Shown here: in pieces, positions 1 to 8,968 of the stretch
How the letters are laid out: every line of letters begins with the position of its first letter
Position numbering within the stretch: position 1 is the first letter of the stretch
Translations under genes and position numbers: made by a program
Virus record (IMG/VR): IMGVR_UViG_3300025087_000277
Span: 1-26,466 of that record
DNA length: 26,466 nucleotides
Source of the DNA: a virus
Direction: 5' to 3' (one strand)
Notes under the pieces: model-generated
Told to the model about the DNA's origin: nothing
Seen by the model: the letters and a program-made list of their open reading frames with translations, nothing else
The model's database searches: none

Positions 1-145
1 CCCTTCTTTCATGTATTTTCTCGACCCCCTTTTTAATTGCCCTTTATTATGCGAATATGATACACTTGTTCTGCCTGATCTTAGATCAGGACCGGGCGGC
101 TGGGCGGGGAGGTCGAAGCTCCTTGTTTCGCCGCTCGGACTTTGC
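1..145. other. Non-coding left edge with inverted repeat
   Basis: This stretch lies downstream of the last minus-strand virion gene. A perfect 7-bp inverted repeat with a 3-nt loop (CCTGATC-TTA-GATCAGG, 74-90) sits beside a GC-rich stretch at 91-115. No T-run follows on the minus strand, so I do not call it a Rho-independent terminator. A minus-strand ATG at 12-10 could begin the next gene, but only four codons are in the window and its purine-rich site is far away, so I do not call it. Confidence 0.4.
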
Positions 146-1615
146 TTACTGATTAAGTAAAAGCTTTTCCAAGTTTGGGTATTTTGTTGCCTTATCCGCC
201 TGGCCTGCCTGAAACGCTCCCATTCTCGCGGAGGCTCGTTTGTTATCCAATAGGCGCGTGCCTCTGTTCTTATTCAACAACACGCCAAGTTCGGCTTTTA
301 CTACAGGGTTGTCCACAACGTAATTGATCGCCCCTATTATAGGGTTGCTTGATGCAGACCCTATTGAAGTTTTAAGCGATTGCAGGTCTGAGTTTTGGAT
401 TCTGCCTATTGCCCGGTCTATGCCTTCCTGAAGCTTTATATATGCGGCGTCTTGTTTATTAAGCCCCCTTATCTCTGGGTAAAGTTCTTCAAGCTTCGTC
501 ATTGCGGCATGTGCGAGGCCCTTCTTGCCAGATTCTGCTAACTGTCCACCGAGTGCGGTTTTCTCCGTCCCGCCATAAGTGGCCTCTTTGTAGAGTTGTC
601 TTTTAATGCCGAGTAACTTATCCGTTGGGATCGTATCGCCATAGTCCATAAAGTCTAGTGCCTGTGCGTCCACCATCTCCCGTGCTTTCGTGGGGGCAGA
701 AGACTTTCCTGCCTTTTCATACGTCTTTTCGAGCCCAGGTATAATGATATCTTCCAGCGTTCTCGCTACATCCCCCCGCTGTGCCCCTGAAGAAACAATG
801 TCGTCAGCCTGTCCGCGAACGCCTTTTTCCAAAGAGCGCACCTTCTCAGCTCCGAACGGAGTCGGAAGAACGCTTTTTTCAAGACCCGCTGCAATCGCGG
901 CTTGTCGGTCTGAAATTTCCTTCCCCGGCAAGGTTTCAACCCACTTCTTTCCAATTGGCATTTTAGTTGCACTCCCATAAAGCTTCTCAGGAAGGCTCGT
1001 TGCAGAAAGCGCCTTAACCGCGCCCTTTACCGGGAGCATTGCTATGCTGGCAGGCTCAACCGCGCCCGCTACGGATGAGGTCGCGGCTCCCGCCTTCTGT
1101 AATGCACCTACCTTGCTAAATTGCCCGACCTTTGACAGCGCCCCGCCTGACATACCTAGAAGTGTAGCTAAATCCCCTGCAATGCCTACCGGGTCATTAG
1201 CAAGGGTTTCCTTAATATTCTCCAGACCACCATACCTGTTCCCGTAATAGCCTTTTGCATTCTCAAAAGCCTGTACGTCCTCTTCCTGTAATCGCTCTTC
1301 TGAAACAGGGAGTATTTTACTTGCCCCTTTCGTAATTCCACCTGATATTAAATTCGCAAGAGATGTCCCGGTTTCTACAGGCGAAACTATGGGCTTTACT
1401 AAATTTTTGCCGTATTCTGTCGCACTAGGGACAAGGTTGCTTGCTGCGCGAGACATAACAGATGGCTTTTCAACAGGAGTAGGCGCATGAAGTTCTTCTA
1501 TCTCAACTCCCTCTTCAGCCAAGTATCCGTCAACATCGTCATCAGGCGCACCCTGATCGAGCATCAGCTTCACATTGCCTTTGATACGGTCTATGTTCTT
1601 ATCGCCAATAGGCAT
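146..1615 (-). CDS. Putative internal virion / DNA ejection protein (489 aa)
   Basis: I do not recognise a named domain. The ATG has a GGAG site five bases upstream and starts two bases after the previous stop. The N-terminal 40 residues are acidic. Residues about 80-205 are rich in Gly, Ala, Ser and Leu with weakly hydrophobic stretches, as in proteins that cross or coat a membrane. The rest is a charged helical region, including ELYPEIRGLNKQDAAYIK, that resembles regions I know from podovirus internal proteins. It is the last of three large low-complexity genes following the tail-hub gene, the usual place for ejection proteins in P22-like phages. The role is inferred from position and composition; a structural lysin is not excluded, but I see no lysozyme or transglycosylase motif. 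Confidence 0.6.
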   Translation of the reverse strand: MPIGDKNIDRIKGNVKLMLDQGAPDDDVDGYLAEEGVEIEELHAPTPVEKPSVMSRAASNLVPSATEYGKNLVKPIVSPVETGTSLANLISGGITKGASKILPVSEERLQEEDVQAFENAKGYYGNRYGGLENIKETLANDPVGIAGDLATLLGMSGGALSKVGQFSKVGALQKAGAATSSVAGAVEPASIAMLPVKGAVKALSATSLPEKLYGSATKMPIGKKWVETLPGKEISDRQAAIAAGLEKSVLPTPFGAEKVRSLEKGVRGQADDIVSSGAQRGDVARTLEDIIIPGLEKTYEKAGKSSAPTKAREMVDAQALDFMDYGDTIPTDKLLGIKRQLYKEATYGGTEKTALGGQLAESGKKGLAHAAMTKLEELYPEIRGLNKQDAAYIKLQEGIDRAIGRIQNSDLQSLKTSIGSASSNPIIGAINYVVDNPVVKAELGVLLNKNRGTRLLDNKRASARMGAFQAGQADKATKYPNLEKLLLNQ

Positions 1616-1617
1616 GG

Positions 1618-2841
1618 TTACTCCGTTTTAATGCCGTACTTGGAATACCGAGATGTTCCGGTTTGAGGCGCTACAGGCTGCGGCCCTGATTGAGTCCGAG
1701 GGTCATACGCCGGTTTTGCTTTAGGAAACGCGGGAGAACTTTGCGTTTCAAGCCGTGCCTGTAAAATATCGTCAATGGCCTTCAGTGATGCCTTCATCTG
1801 AGGCAATGAGTACGATGAATTAAGAACGTGCATTTGCTGGTCTACGCCTGCCTGTGCCATAGCTCCAGAATTGACAAGCGCCCTCTGCACTTCCCGAACA
1901 AGTTCATTCCGGTAAGTATTGACTTTTGCAATCCTTGGGTCGCCTGTGTTTTGAAGAAACCAGTTGGCTCCCGCGTTCAACGGGACAATCCCACTGTTGT
2001 TAAGCTCTTCAAACGCCGTATACATATCCTGCATGGGCTTGTCAATAGCCTGAATAAGCGCATTGCTCCGAATCAAACTCAAGTCTTGCTTCTTCTTGAT
2101 ATTGGCCTGCACTTCAGCCAAGTTCAAATCCTTATAGGCAGGATTTGAGCCGAGTTCGTTGATTACCGCCATCCTCGCTGTAGACCTTGCGGGAATTGAA
2201 CTAAGTGAAATTTCCCCGTTTGCCACTTTCCATGCTGCGTTCTTTATTTCATCCTGCGAAGGCTGGTTTGTGCTGATTGACAAAGGCTTTGCAGCCCCAA
2301 TCCTTGTAACCTTACCTGTTTTAGTCCCTACCGTATTGATAACGGGCTTCCCGTTTTCCATTGTCGTTACCGGCATAAGGGTTTGCTTGAGGTTCAAATA
2401 TCTATCAGACTCCTCAGGCGGCAACTCTCCCCCGATATACCGTTCTTCAAGGGTTTTATCCATTCCCAACATTTGCTTCAGCGATATTTCACTAGCCTTT
2501 TCAACAGAATCCTTTGTTCTAGGTATGCGCGTCCAATCAGGGTTGGGCGCAGAAGTCTTTGGAAGCTCTTCAACCGGCCTCTGGATAGTCTCGGGAATTT
2601 CATCGTATCCTTGGGGCTTCTGAATAAGCTCCATTAGCGGACTTTTGCCCTTGTTCATCGGCAATGAGCTTTCCGCGGCTAAAGCGGCCTGTTCCAGCTG
2701 AGATGCCTCTAATTTACTCTTTTCCTGCTCTCTTCCGGACTGTAATTTGCTGCTTAAAAGCAGTTGCGCCAGAGAAGACAATAATTGCCCTCCCTCGCCT
2801 GAATCAGATCGCTGTAACTGCGGTATGTTAAGGACTCCCAT
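1618..2841 (-). CDS. Putative internal virion / ejection protein (407 aa)
   Basis: The start has a clear AAGGAG site six bases upstream. Residues 1-60 are predicted helical (repeated SSLAQLLLSSKLQ and QLEQAALAAE character). A Pro-rich linker at about 65-110 follows, then a mixed region, then a helical block at about 255-370 (for example ALIQAIDKPMQDMYTAFEEL). The C-terminus is Pro/Gln/Ser-rich and disordered. I see no enzyme motif. It lies between the 79-aa and 489-aa genes with gaps of only 10 and 2 bases, so the three are probably co-translated. Function as an internal or ejection protein is inferred from synteny with short-tailed phages. Confidence 0.6.
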   Translation of the reverse strand: MGVLNIPQLQRSDSGEGGQLLSSLAQLLLSSKLQSGREQEKSKLEASQLEQAALAAESSLPMNKGKSPLMELIQKPQGYDEIPETIQRPVEELPKTSAPNPDWTRIPRTKDSVEKASEISLKQMLGMDKTLEERYIGGELPPEESDRYLNLKQTLMPVTTMENGKPVINTVGTKTGKVTRIGAAKPLSISTNQPSQDEIKNAAWKVANGEISLSSIPARSTARMAVINELGSNPAYKDLNLAEVQANIKKKQDLSLIRSNALIQAIDKPMQDMYTAFEELNNSGIVPLNAGANWFLQNTGDPRIAKVNTYRNELVREVQRALVNSGAMAQAGVDQQMHVLNSSYSLPQMKASLKAIDDILQARLETQSSPAFPKAKPAYDPRTQSGPQPVAPQTGTSRYSKYGIKTE

Positions 2842-2851
2842 TATTTTCTCC

Positions 2852-3091
2852 TTATGGCCTGTTATTCAGCCAATAGTCATCAGAAGAACTTGACCAATCC
2901 TGCTCTTTGTTTTTCTTCTTGCCGCCGCCCAGATTAGCCAAAAGAGAGGCAAATCCACCGCCCCCGCCTGAGTTGTTCTGAAGTGTCGATGGGTTAGAAA
3001 GAACACTATTCTTCCTCTTTACATCTTGTATCTGTGGACTTTCACGGTTCATCATACTTCCCAAAATACTAACTAGCGCACCCCAACCCAT
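2852..3091 (-). CDS. Small virion-region protein, Gly/Lys-rich (79 aa)
   Basis: An AGGAGG site lies six bases before the ATG. The N-terminus (GWGALVSILGSMM) is a short hydrophobic helix, followed by a polar Asn/Ser region, a GGGGG tract, a second short hydrophobic patch (FASLLANLGGG) and a KKKNK basic cluster. This pattern could be a small membrane-active or DNA-contacting virion component, but no family is recognised. It lies among the ejection-type genes and probably works with them. Confidence 0.6.
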   Translation of the reverse strand: MGWGALVSILGSMMNRESPQIQDVKRKNSVLSNPSTLQNNSGGGGGFASLLANLGGGKKKNKEQDWSSSSDDYWLNNRP

Positions 3092-3100
3092 TTTATCCTC

Positions 3101-4015
3101 CTAGAACAACAGTCCAGACTTGCCCTGGCTGATTGTTGCCGCCCCTGTTGCCTGAGCGGTCATGATCTCGGCAAGTGCCTTAGCCTCTTCCGTAGTAAGC
3201 GAAGCTTCACCCGTTGCCAAGCGAGCCTGAAGATCCGCAAGGGTTGTTCCCTCTGCCGCCGCCAACTGAGCAAGTGCATTTGTTTCTTGAGCCGTAAGAC
3301 TAGATGATCCTTCTGCAAACCTGGCTTCAAGTCCAGAAACGTATTGTGCCTCCTCTGCTGAAAGTTGCGCTCTTGCCCCGGCTTCCTGCTGGAGCGACCC
3401 CATTGCCCCGGTCATTTCCTGGCGCTTCAACTGCTCATTGCCTATATCTATATCCCTGACTGTATTGGCCCGTTCCGCGCCTAAAGAAGCCGCCGCCCTG
3501 GCAAGGTTTTCTCCGGCCATGCCTTCTGCCGAAGAATCCCCATACATGCTGTTAAGGGAGTCCTGAACAGATCTTAACCCGGTACCATACTCTTCCCTGG
3601 CTTTTGCTTTCTGCATTTCAAGGGTTTCGTCACTCATACCACCTTTACCTAAAACACGGTTAAAAAGCTCCTGCCGGGTAGTGACCATTTCAGGGGTTTC
3701 GTAGTAGCCTTTTGCTTCTTTAAAACCTGCCCTAGCGGTATTGGTTGCCTTGCCATAACCCGAAGAAAGTTCCCTTCTTGCCCTACCATATCCTGCCGCG
3801 CTTCCACTCCTGGCAGTATCGTATCCTGCCCTTGCCGAATCTTCGGCCCTGCCATATCCAGCCCGTAATTGTTCTCTTCCCTTTTGATAAGCAGGAGCAA
3901 TCCCGGCTGCTGCTGCTGCCATTGCATTGGCATAATTCTCCTGATTCTCCCTTTTATTAATACCTAGCCCGCCCAAAGGGTCGATATTGCTTTTAACGGA
4001 ATCTAAAAACCCCAT
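3101..4015 (-). CDS. Repeat-rich Ala/Gly virion protein, probable ejection protein (304 aa)
   Basis: The start is supported by an AAGGGGGA site. Residues about 45-108 hold five imperfect 10-12-residue repeats built on a Gly-Tyr/Phe-x-x-Ala core (RAGYGRAEDSA, RAGYDTARSGSA, AGYGRARRELS, SGYGKATNTA, RAGFKEAKGYY). The C-terminal third is an Ala-rich coiled-coil-like region with a second repeat built on LTxxExxALAxL. Such composition is common in podovirus internal proteins. It is the first gene of the ejection cluster, nine bases downstream of the 128-aa gene. No catalytic motif is visible. Confidence 0.6.
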   Translation of the reverse strand: MGFLDSVKSNIDPLGGLGINKRENQENYANAMAAAAAGIAPAYQKGREQLRAGYGRAEDSARAGYDTARSGSAAGYGRARRELSSGYGKATNTARAGFKEAKGYYETPEMVTTRQELFNRVLGKGGMSDETLEMQKAKAREEYGTGLRSVQDSLNSMYGDSSAEGMAGENLARAAASLGAERANTVRDIDIGNEQLKRQEMTGAMGSLQQEAGARAQLSAEEAQYVSGLEARFAEGSSSLTAQETNALAQLAAAEGTTLADLQARLATGEASLTTEEAKALAEIMTAQATGAATISQGKSGLLF

Positions 4016-4024
4016 AATTCCCCC

Positions 4025-4411
4025 TTATCCTATTGCCAGAAAAAGATACAAAGTTCCCGACTGATTTACGCTTGTGTTGACGCCAAGGGTCACGCTACCG
4101 TTTGAATAAGCCGTAACTGCGTCGTTCACAAAACCCGTTCCAGGGATATAAGAAACTCCTATATTGGCATACAAAGAAAACACCATATCACCAGCAAGCG
4201 GGAAAGTTGTCGTTCCGGTATTAACGCTCTTCGAGATAATCAGTAAAATAGGTGCAAAGCCTATCTCTACGGTCTTGCTCGTTGTTCCATCCCCGGTGTA
4301 GCTGCCACTCAAGCTTTTGAGCCCGTCCCTGGAAATTACCTGGAGAAAGCTTTCAAGCGGAACAATGTAATTATCCAGAGGGGTTCTGAGAATAAAATCT
4401 TTTCTGTGCAT
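4025..4411 (-). CDS. Putative virion protein, beta-rich (128 aa)
   Basis: The start codon overlaps the stop of the 608-aa tail-hub gene (TAATG), which indicates translational coupling. After an N-terminal polar stretch the protein alternates short hydrophobic and Gly/Thr/Ser segments (APILLIISKS, GDMVFSLYANIG, GTLYLFLAIG), the pattern of a small beta-sandwich. I do not recognise the family. Coupling to the hub gene suggests a tail accessory or fibre-attachment role, but this is inference. Confidence 0.55.
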   Translation of the reverse strand: MHRKDFILRTPLDNYIVPLESFLQVISRDGLKSLSGSYTGDGTTSKTVEIGFAPILLIISKSVNTGTTTFPLAGDMVFSLYANIGVSYIPGTGFVNDAVTAYSNGSVTLGVNTSVNQSGTLYLFLAIG

Positions 4412-6237
4412 TACGGTTGCCTTCCAATAAGTTTATAAGTAACTTCCCATCCACGAATAGTCAATGTAGTTCCTACCCCGGACTCGGTGTGTTTAATATA
4501 AAGTCTATATCCAGACAGATTAAATCTTATCGTGGCCCTTCCTGAAGCCGCCCCGCAATCTACGGTTCCAATAGAAGTATACGTTCCTTCTGGATCGTCT
4601 ATAGCCCCATAGACATTTATTGCGGTTCCACTTTCAGGCTTAAAAAGAATCAACAACTCATAAAAGTTCTTTTTCTGCCCAGGCGCAGAGTCAACAGCGG
4701 GGTGGCCTCTGTCTATAACCTCACAGGCTATAGCTGATCCGTCATCAGACCCCCCCGTATCTCCTGTTAATACATATCCTGTGTACCCGGCAAGATAATT
4801 TTGATTCCTGCTTGACGAATCTTTTAACTCTGCAATAAAGTTTGCAGGAGTATTGGTAATCGGCTGAGTGCCCCATTTATCCATTAAATAGTCATACCAA
4901 ATTAAAAGATCACACTGTTCAGAAGATCCATTCGGCACAATCCATCGGCATTGATTCTTTGTCTTATGGACACTCCCAACAATCTTAGAAAGCTGGCCTT
5001 GGTTCAAAGCGTTCAGGTCAATTTCAAGCCCTAAAGCAGTTGGCGCAACGGATACCCCGTTATAAAACCAAAACCTAGCATTAGCGTCTATGAATGCCAG
5101 CACATTACGAATTGGAACGTTGACTATGCAGGCGTTATTGACCGCACCGGTATCCGGAATCATCTTGTTAAAACCGAACGTGTTCCTATCGCTTCCGTAT
5201 GCGTTCCAGATAGAATTTGTTTTGAAAACTGCTAAAAATCCCGGTCCTTTTCTTATTCCTGTGACAACATCGCCGTCATTGGCGTCTAACCCTCTTCTGT
5301 CGTTCGTATCGCAAGCATTAGGCTTATTGACCTTGGAAAACTGCACATAACTTGAGTTAGGGCCTGCCATGAAAGCGTAACCCTGCCAAATCTCAATCAT
5401 GCTGAAAACAGGCGGTACCCCGTTGCCAAAGCCGTCTATTGCTATACCCAAGCTTGTATCTGCAAGGTTATCCGTGTAAGTAGTGGTTGTGTTGTCGTTG
5501 ATCGTTGCTAGCAGGAGCCATACCCCGCCGCCTACTGTTGTTCTCCAGATTCTTCTCTGATTTATCTGTGCATCGGTAGAAACGGGAATATCCGTAAGAG
5601 CTACCTTTCCGTTCGTCGTTTTATCAACTACCGTCACATCGGCTGTAACAGAAGAAGGGTTCGATTCATGCCCCAAGGATGAATTATAGAACGTTATTTT
5701 ATAAGAATACGTTCCGTTTGTAAGATTCCCTGCCCCGACTCCGGCCAAAGCTACAGTTGCCGTAGTTACAGGGGCCGTTATCCCCATATTATAAACAGTG
5801 GTTCCGTTGTACTTCAGGTTCCCGTCAACACCGTTACCAAGGTAAAACAGATCATCAAATACCGCTGCATCGTAAAGATTATCTGCCGTCCCGGTCCTGT
5901 CACCACCTGCGCCTGTAAGAGTAAGAGAATTCCACTGATTTGCAAAAGGAGAACCGTACCGATAAACCCCGCTAAGTCCGGTTGCTGTCTGCTGTCGGGT
6001 AAGGTCTGACTTTACATAATCAAAGAGCCCAGTAAAGGTAGCGGGATTCCCGCCCTCTGTGAGTTGAACAGAGTTTAATATCTGATATCCGGCCCTCTTG
6101 GTGATAGAAAGAGCTTCATCAAGGTTAAATCCTTCAAACTTATACATGCCGTCATCGGCAAGCGAAGGGTTAACTTTCTTGTTAAGCTCGCCAAGAAGCT
6201 GCAAGTAACCGGATTTCATTTCTCTTGCTACTGCCAT
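4411..6237 (-). CDS. Tail hub / packaged-DNA stabilisation-like protein (608 aa)
   Basis: This large beta-rich protein has a probable propeller core (repeated FDDLFYLGNGVDGN, WQGYAFMAGPNSS, GFLAVFKTNSIWNA, LAFIDANARFWFYNG), with a fibronectin-III-like insertion at about 160-255 containing YKITFYNSSLGHESNPSS. The C-terminal 90 residues look like a beta-sandwich. This arrangement matches stabilisation or tail-hub proteins of short-tailed phages (P22 gp10-type role, though it is longer than P22 gp10). Its TAATG start overlaps the stop of the 191-aa gene. Assignment rests on fold-like pattern and position between the fibre genes and ejection proteins, not on a diagnostic motif. Confidence 0.6.
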   Translation of the reverse strand: MAVAREMKSGYLQLLGELNKKVNPSLADDGMYKFEGFNLDEALSITKRAGYQILNSVQLTEGGNPATFTGLFDYVKSDLTRQQTATGLSGVYRYGSPFANQWNSLTLTGAGGDRTGTADNLYDAAVFDDLFYLGNGVDGNLKYNGTTVYNMGITAPVTTATVALAGVGAGNLTNGTYSYKITFYNSSLGHESNPSSVTADVTVVDKTTNGKVALTDIPVSTDAQINQRRIWRTTVGGGVWLLLATINDNTTTTYTDNLADTSLGIAIDGFGNGVPPVFSMIEIWQGYAFMAGPNSSYVQFSKVNKPNACDTNDRRGLDANDGDVVTGIRKGPGFLAVFKTNSIWNAYGSDRNTFGFNKMIPDTGAVNNACIVNVPIRNVLAFIDANARFWFYNGVSVAPTALGLEIDLNALNQGQLSKIVGSVHKTKNQCRWIVPNGSSEQCDLLIWYDYLMDKWGTQPITNTPANFIAELKDSSSRNQNYLAGYTGYVLTGDTGGSDDGSAIACEVIDRGHPAVDSAPGQKKNFYELLILFKPESGTAINVYGAIDDPEGTYTSIGTVDCGAASGRATIRFNLSGYRLYIKHTESGVGTTLTIRGWEVTYKLIGRQP

Positions 6238-6812
6238 TAAAACCTCTTGTTGAAAGTAAGTCCTACCGCTGTTGAATTAGGCATTACTCCCGCCGAAACG
6301 TCCCAATTCTGCTCAGGTCTTTGAGACTTCATTAGATCCATGATCGCGGAAAAGCCCATCATCGGGCGCACGTATTTGTTGCCGGAAATCTTTTTCATCT
6401 CGTCTATGTCGCTATTCTGCGGGTGCTCTGGAGAAGTCTTTACAAGCTTCTTGGATATTCCCGCAACCTGAGCACCTTTTAAAATTGCATTGGCAAGATA
6501 CATCGCCTCTTTTGATTCTTTGTCTTCTATGATCCTTGCAATGTCATCCTGAGCCTTGAACCCAGCGCCTTGAATGGCTATTTCATCTTCTTTGCTCTTA
6601 TCGTAAAGATTCATCCCATACTTAGATGCGTTTTCCTTATCTTTGCTGGTCCATTTTGGGGATTTAGGTCCGTTGTCTCCCCAAGATTCGGTCAGGTTCC
6701 CATAATCAACGGTCATCGGGTATCCCCGGTCATTACCTTCCCTAACATGGCCTTGGGGATGAACTGCACCGCCGCTGACGGCTAAAGCTGCTATGAGTTT
6801 TGAAATGTCCAT
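6237..6812 (-). CDS. Conserved-looking virion-region protein of unknown function (191 aa)
   Basis: It begins with a short hydrophobic stretch (ISKLIAALAVSGGAV) too weak to call a signal peptide, then a His/Gly-rich polar region, a charged middle and a helical segment around 105-125. The Shine-Dalgarno signal is poor (AT-rich upstream), so expression may depend on the upstream gene 24 bases away. Stop and start overlap the next gene. Position between the fibre and the hub suggests a tail component. No family recognised. Confidence 0.55.
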   Translation of the reverse strand: MDISKLIAALAVSGGAVHPQGHVREGNDRGYPMTVDYGNLTESWGDNGPKSPKWTSKDKENASKYGMNLYDKSKEDEIAIQGAGFKAQDDIARIIEDKESKEAMYLANAILKGAQVAGISKKLVKTSPEHPQNSDIDEMKKISGNKYVRPMMGFSAIMDLMKSQRPEQNWDVSAGVMPNSTAVGLTFNKRF

Positions 6813-6836
6813 TGTGTGTAATATTTTTTTGCGCTG

Positions 6837-7988
6837 CTACGTGTATTTTAAAAAAGAAACGTTAATAACTTGTCTGTATCCATTACCTACTCCACCAGTA
6901 TTGGTGATAACACTTTTCATTATAAGTGTACCCCCCGACGTAACAGTGAATACCCCCGTCGCATCGCCTATAAAAACTGTAGCAGAGACTTTTTGTATCC
7001 CATGAATGGAATTTAAGGCATAGCCATCCCAAACAGTCGCAGTGCCAGAAGCTTTTTCTAGCGAAGTTGAAATATAGTTTGCTGGTGTTGAACCTGCATC
7101 TACAGTAATGTTCACATTCATAATAAAAATATCACCCGTTGTGACTGTCCCAAGATCTATCGTAGTTGTCTCTGTCGTCGCTGTAGAAGATGTAGCATAA
7201 AGACACGGCCTGTATCCTTGAAGCTTATCTGCATTTAAATTGCTTACTTTTGTTGTTGATGCAATAGAAAATGGTGCAGTTCCTGTCGCGACTGTTGACG
7301 TAATTTGACCACTTGCGGCTAGCGCTCCACACTCAAACGCCTCAGAAGTACCCCACTTGCATATTTTCCCAGCCGTCTTCGTGGCCGTTGCATTCGCCGG
7401 ATCTTCCACCACAAGACTTGAACCATTCAAAGTAGCAATCCCCGAAGCACTCCCCGGATTCTTCCCGTCTACTGTTTCAGCATCAAGCCCGATCACCTTC
7501 TGACCCTGTGCGTTCGCGTGAAGGATGAACGGAGGTAAGGCGCTTCCAGGGTTAAACGTATGCTGTGCGGTTATGGTCCTTGCAGTTGTGTTATGAACGT
7601 ACTGAGTATGATCGTCTGCGTCCAAGGCTGCAAGGTTGGCATGGACGTTCGTGGCGTCAACGCGCTGATACTGAGCAATCGAAGTATCGTACATGTAAAG
7701 CTGTTTCAGGTCAGTTCTCCAGAACAAATGAAGTTTAAGCGGAGGACTTACGGGGAAAGAGGTTCCACGTAAAACGCCGCCGTCGTCATGGATATTTACC
7801 GCAAGCCTAGTTACTATGTCAGTCACGCTCCCGGCAGGGTTAACGCCTAGCTCGGTTTCAAGCGCAATGATCGCAGAGGCAAGCCCGTTGACGTGCGCTG
7901 CCACTACGTCATCGGTTGAATCGGCGATGAGAGTGCGCGTGTCAAGCGTTGCCGGGTAGCTGGTATCTTCTGTTTTTAAGTCTCCCAT
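6837..7988 (-). CDS. Tail fibre-like protein (383 aa)
   Basis: The N-terminal 60 residues contain VNGLASAIIALETELG, a helix often seen at the virion-attachment end of phage fibres. A shaft-like region follows with the fibre motif DDHTQYVHNTTARTITAQHTF. At about 175-205 it carries a module (ASGIATLNGSSLVV, DPANATATKTAGKI) that recurs in the neighbouring collar protein. LNADKLQGYRP is another fibre-type hinge. The C-terminal 130 residues are beta-rich and probably form the receptor-facing tip. The site AGGGTG precedes the start. It probably recognises the host surface together with the 323-aa protein. Confidence 0.7.
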   Translation of the reverse strand: MGDLKTEDTSYPATLDTRTLIADSTDDVVAAHVNGLASAIIALETELGVNPAGSVTDIVTRLAVNIHDDGGVLRGTSFPVSPPLKLHLFWRTDLKQLYMYDTSIAQYQRVDATNVHANLAALDADDHTQYVHNTTARTITAQHTFNPGSALPPFILHANAQGQKVIGLDAETVDGKNPGSASGIATLNGSSLVVEDPANATATKTAGKICKWGTSEAFECGALAASGQITSTVATGTAPFSIASTTKVSNLNADKLQGYRPCLYATSSTATTETTTIDLGTVTTGDIFIMNVNITVDAGSTPANYISTSLEKASGTATVWDGYALNSIHGIQKVSATVFIGDATGVFTVTSGGTLIMKSVITNTGGVGNGYRQVINVSFLKYT

Positions 7989-7996
7989 GAATCACC

Positions 7997-8968
7997 CTAA
8001 TATTTGATAATGAAATTAATGCCTAAATTTTGAGGCTCAGTGCTGCTCCCTGTTCTAGGTGTTCCGTTTGTTCCGTTAGTTACCAATGCTCTTGCTAAAT
8101 TTTTTAGACCTAAATCGTCTGCCGAAGCTGTGTTCCCGTCTGCTGCAGTGCCTAATCGAACACCACCACCACCACCACCCTCCCTAACCAAGTTATGATA
8201 ATGTCCCTGGAGTTTATCTTGAGAATACGTCCCTAGTGTGGAGGTATATTGACTCCCGGCTGCGTCTACACCAGCCGCCCTTGTTGTTGTGCCTGACCCT
8301 TTCGGGAATATGCCCCTAAAATCAGGAACGCTAAAATGCGTCCCGTCCGCAGCCCCATAAGTGGTCCCGATTACTGCAAATAAATTGGCATAAGTTCCTG
8401 TTCGCTCTAGTGACGATCCGTCACAATTTACCCATCCTGTCGGGGCTGTTGCATTCCCATACATTGTGACCATTCCAACCATAGGGAGCCAACCATGGCT
8501 TAAAAGGCCGCTGCCATCGGCAATGGGAATTTTAGAGGCCGTAGGAGTAGCCGTAGCATTTGCCGGATTTTGAACAACTAAAGAGCTTCCATCGAGAGAG
8601 GCCAATCCGCTTGCTGCAGCCTTGCTGGAAACAAACGTATCAATCTGAGCATGGGTATTTGTTCCAATGTCCGTTAACGACGTGTGACTCTTGGTCGTTA
8701 TATCCGCTATACTCGAAGTCGTTTTGTCAACCTGCGCCCAAGTAGTGTTGTGAGGATCGTTTGTATCTGCTATGTGTGAAGTAGAGGCAGAAACAGCACT
8801 ATCAATCTGTGTATGGGTATTCGTCCCTTTGTCTGCAAGCTCCGTATGGCTGATTGAATTAGCGACAAAGGCCCCGGTAGTCAGATTGAAAAATGGAGAA
8901 AAGAAACTCCTGAGCAAAGTACCCCATGTGTTTTTATCAGTGCTTCCCGTTTGAGGAAATCTAGGCAT
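7997..8968 (-). CDS. Phage tail collar domain fibre protein (323 aa)
   Basis: Residues about 165-235 match the phage tail collar domain: PMVGMVTMYGNATAPTGWV, CDGSSLERTGTYANLF, GAADGTHFSVPDFRGIFPKG. These follow the GW-x-x-CDG and FxxPDxRG pattern of collar/microcystin-dependent-type proteins. The N-terminal half has two shaft repeats (SHTELADKGTNTHTQID and SHTSLTDIGTNTHAQID) and the DPxNATAT module shared with the next gene. A Gly6 tract at 8162-8179 is encoded by a GGT/CCA triplet repeat. The start overlaps the previous stop (TAATG). This is a fibre or collar adhesin. Confidence 0.85.
   Translation of the reverse strand: MPRFPQTGSTDKNTWGTLLRSFFSPFFNLTTGAFVANSISHTELADKGTNTHTQIDSAVSASTSHIADTNDPHNTTWAQVDKTTSSIADITTKSHTSLTDIGTNTHAQIDTFVSSKAAASGLASLDGSSLVVQNPANATATPTASKIPIADGSGLLSHGWLPMVGMVTMYGNATAPTGWVNCDGSSLERTGTYANLFAVIGTTYGAADGTHFSVPDFRGIFPKGSGTTTRAAGVDAAGSQYTSTLGTYSQDKLQGHYHNLVREGGGGGGVRLGTAADGNTASADDLGLKNLARALVTNGTNGTPRTGSSTEPQNLGINFIIKY

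Noticed and set aside
690-980. Open frames on the plus strand within the virion genes
   Set aside because: They lack ribosome sites and lie opposite well-supported minus-strand genes with coherent protein sequence.
5650-5690. GGGTTCGATTCATGCCCC resembling a tRNA T-arm
   Set aside because: It lies inside the tail-hub gene and there is no matching acceptor or anticodon arm.
8160-8180. CCA triplet repeat as a phase-variation tract
   Set aside because: Triplet length changes keep the frame and only alter a Gly loop; nothing indicates switching.
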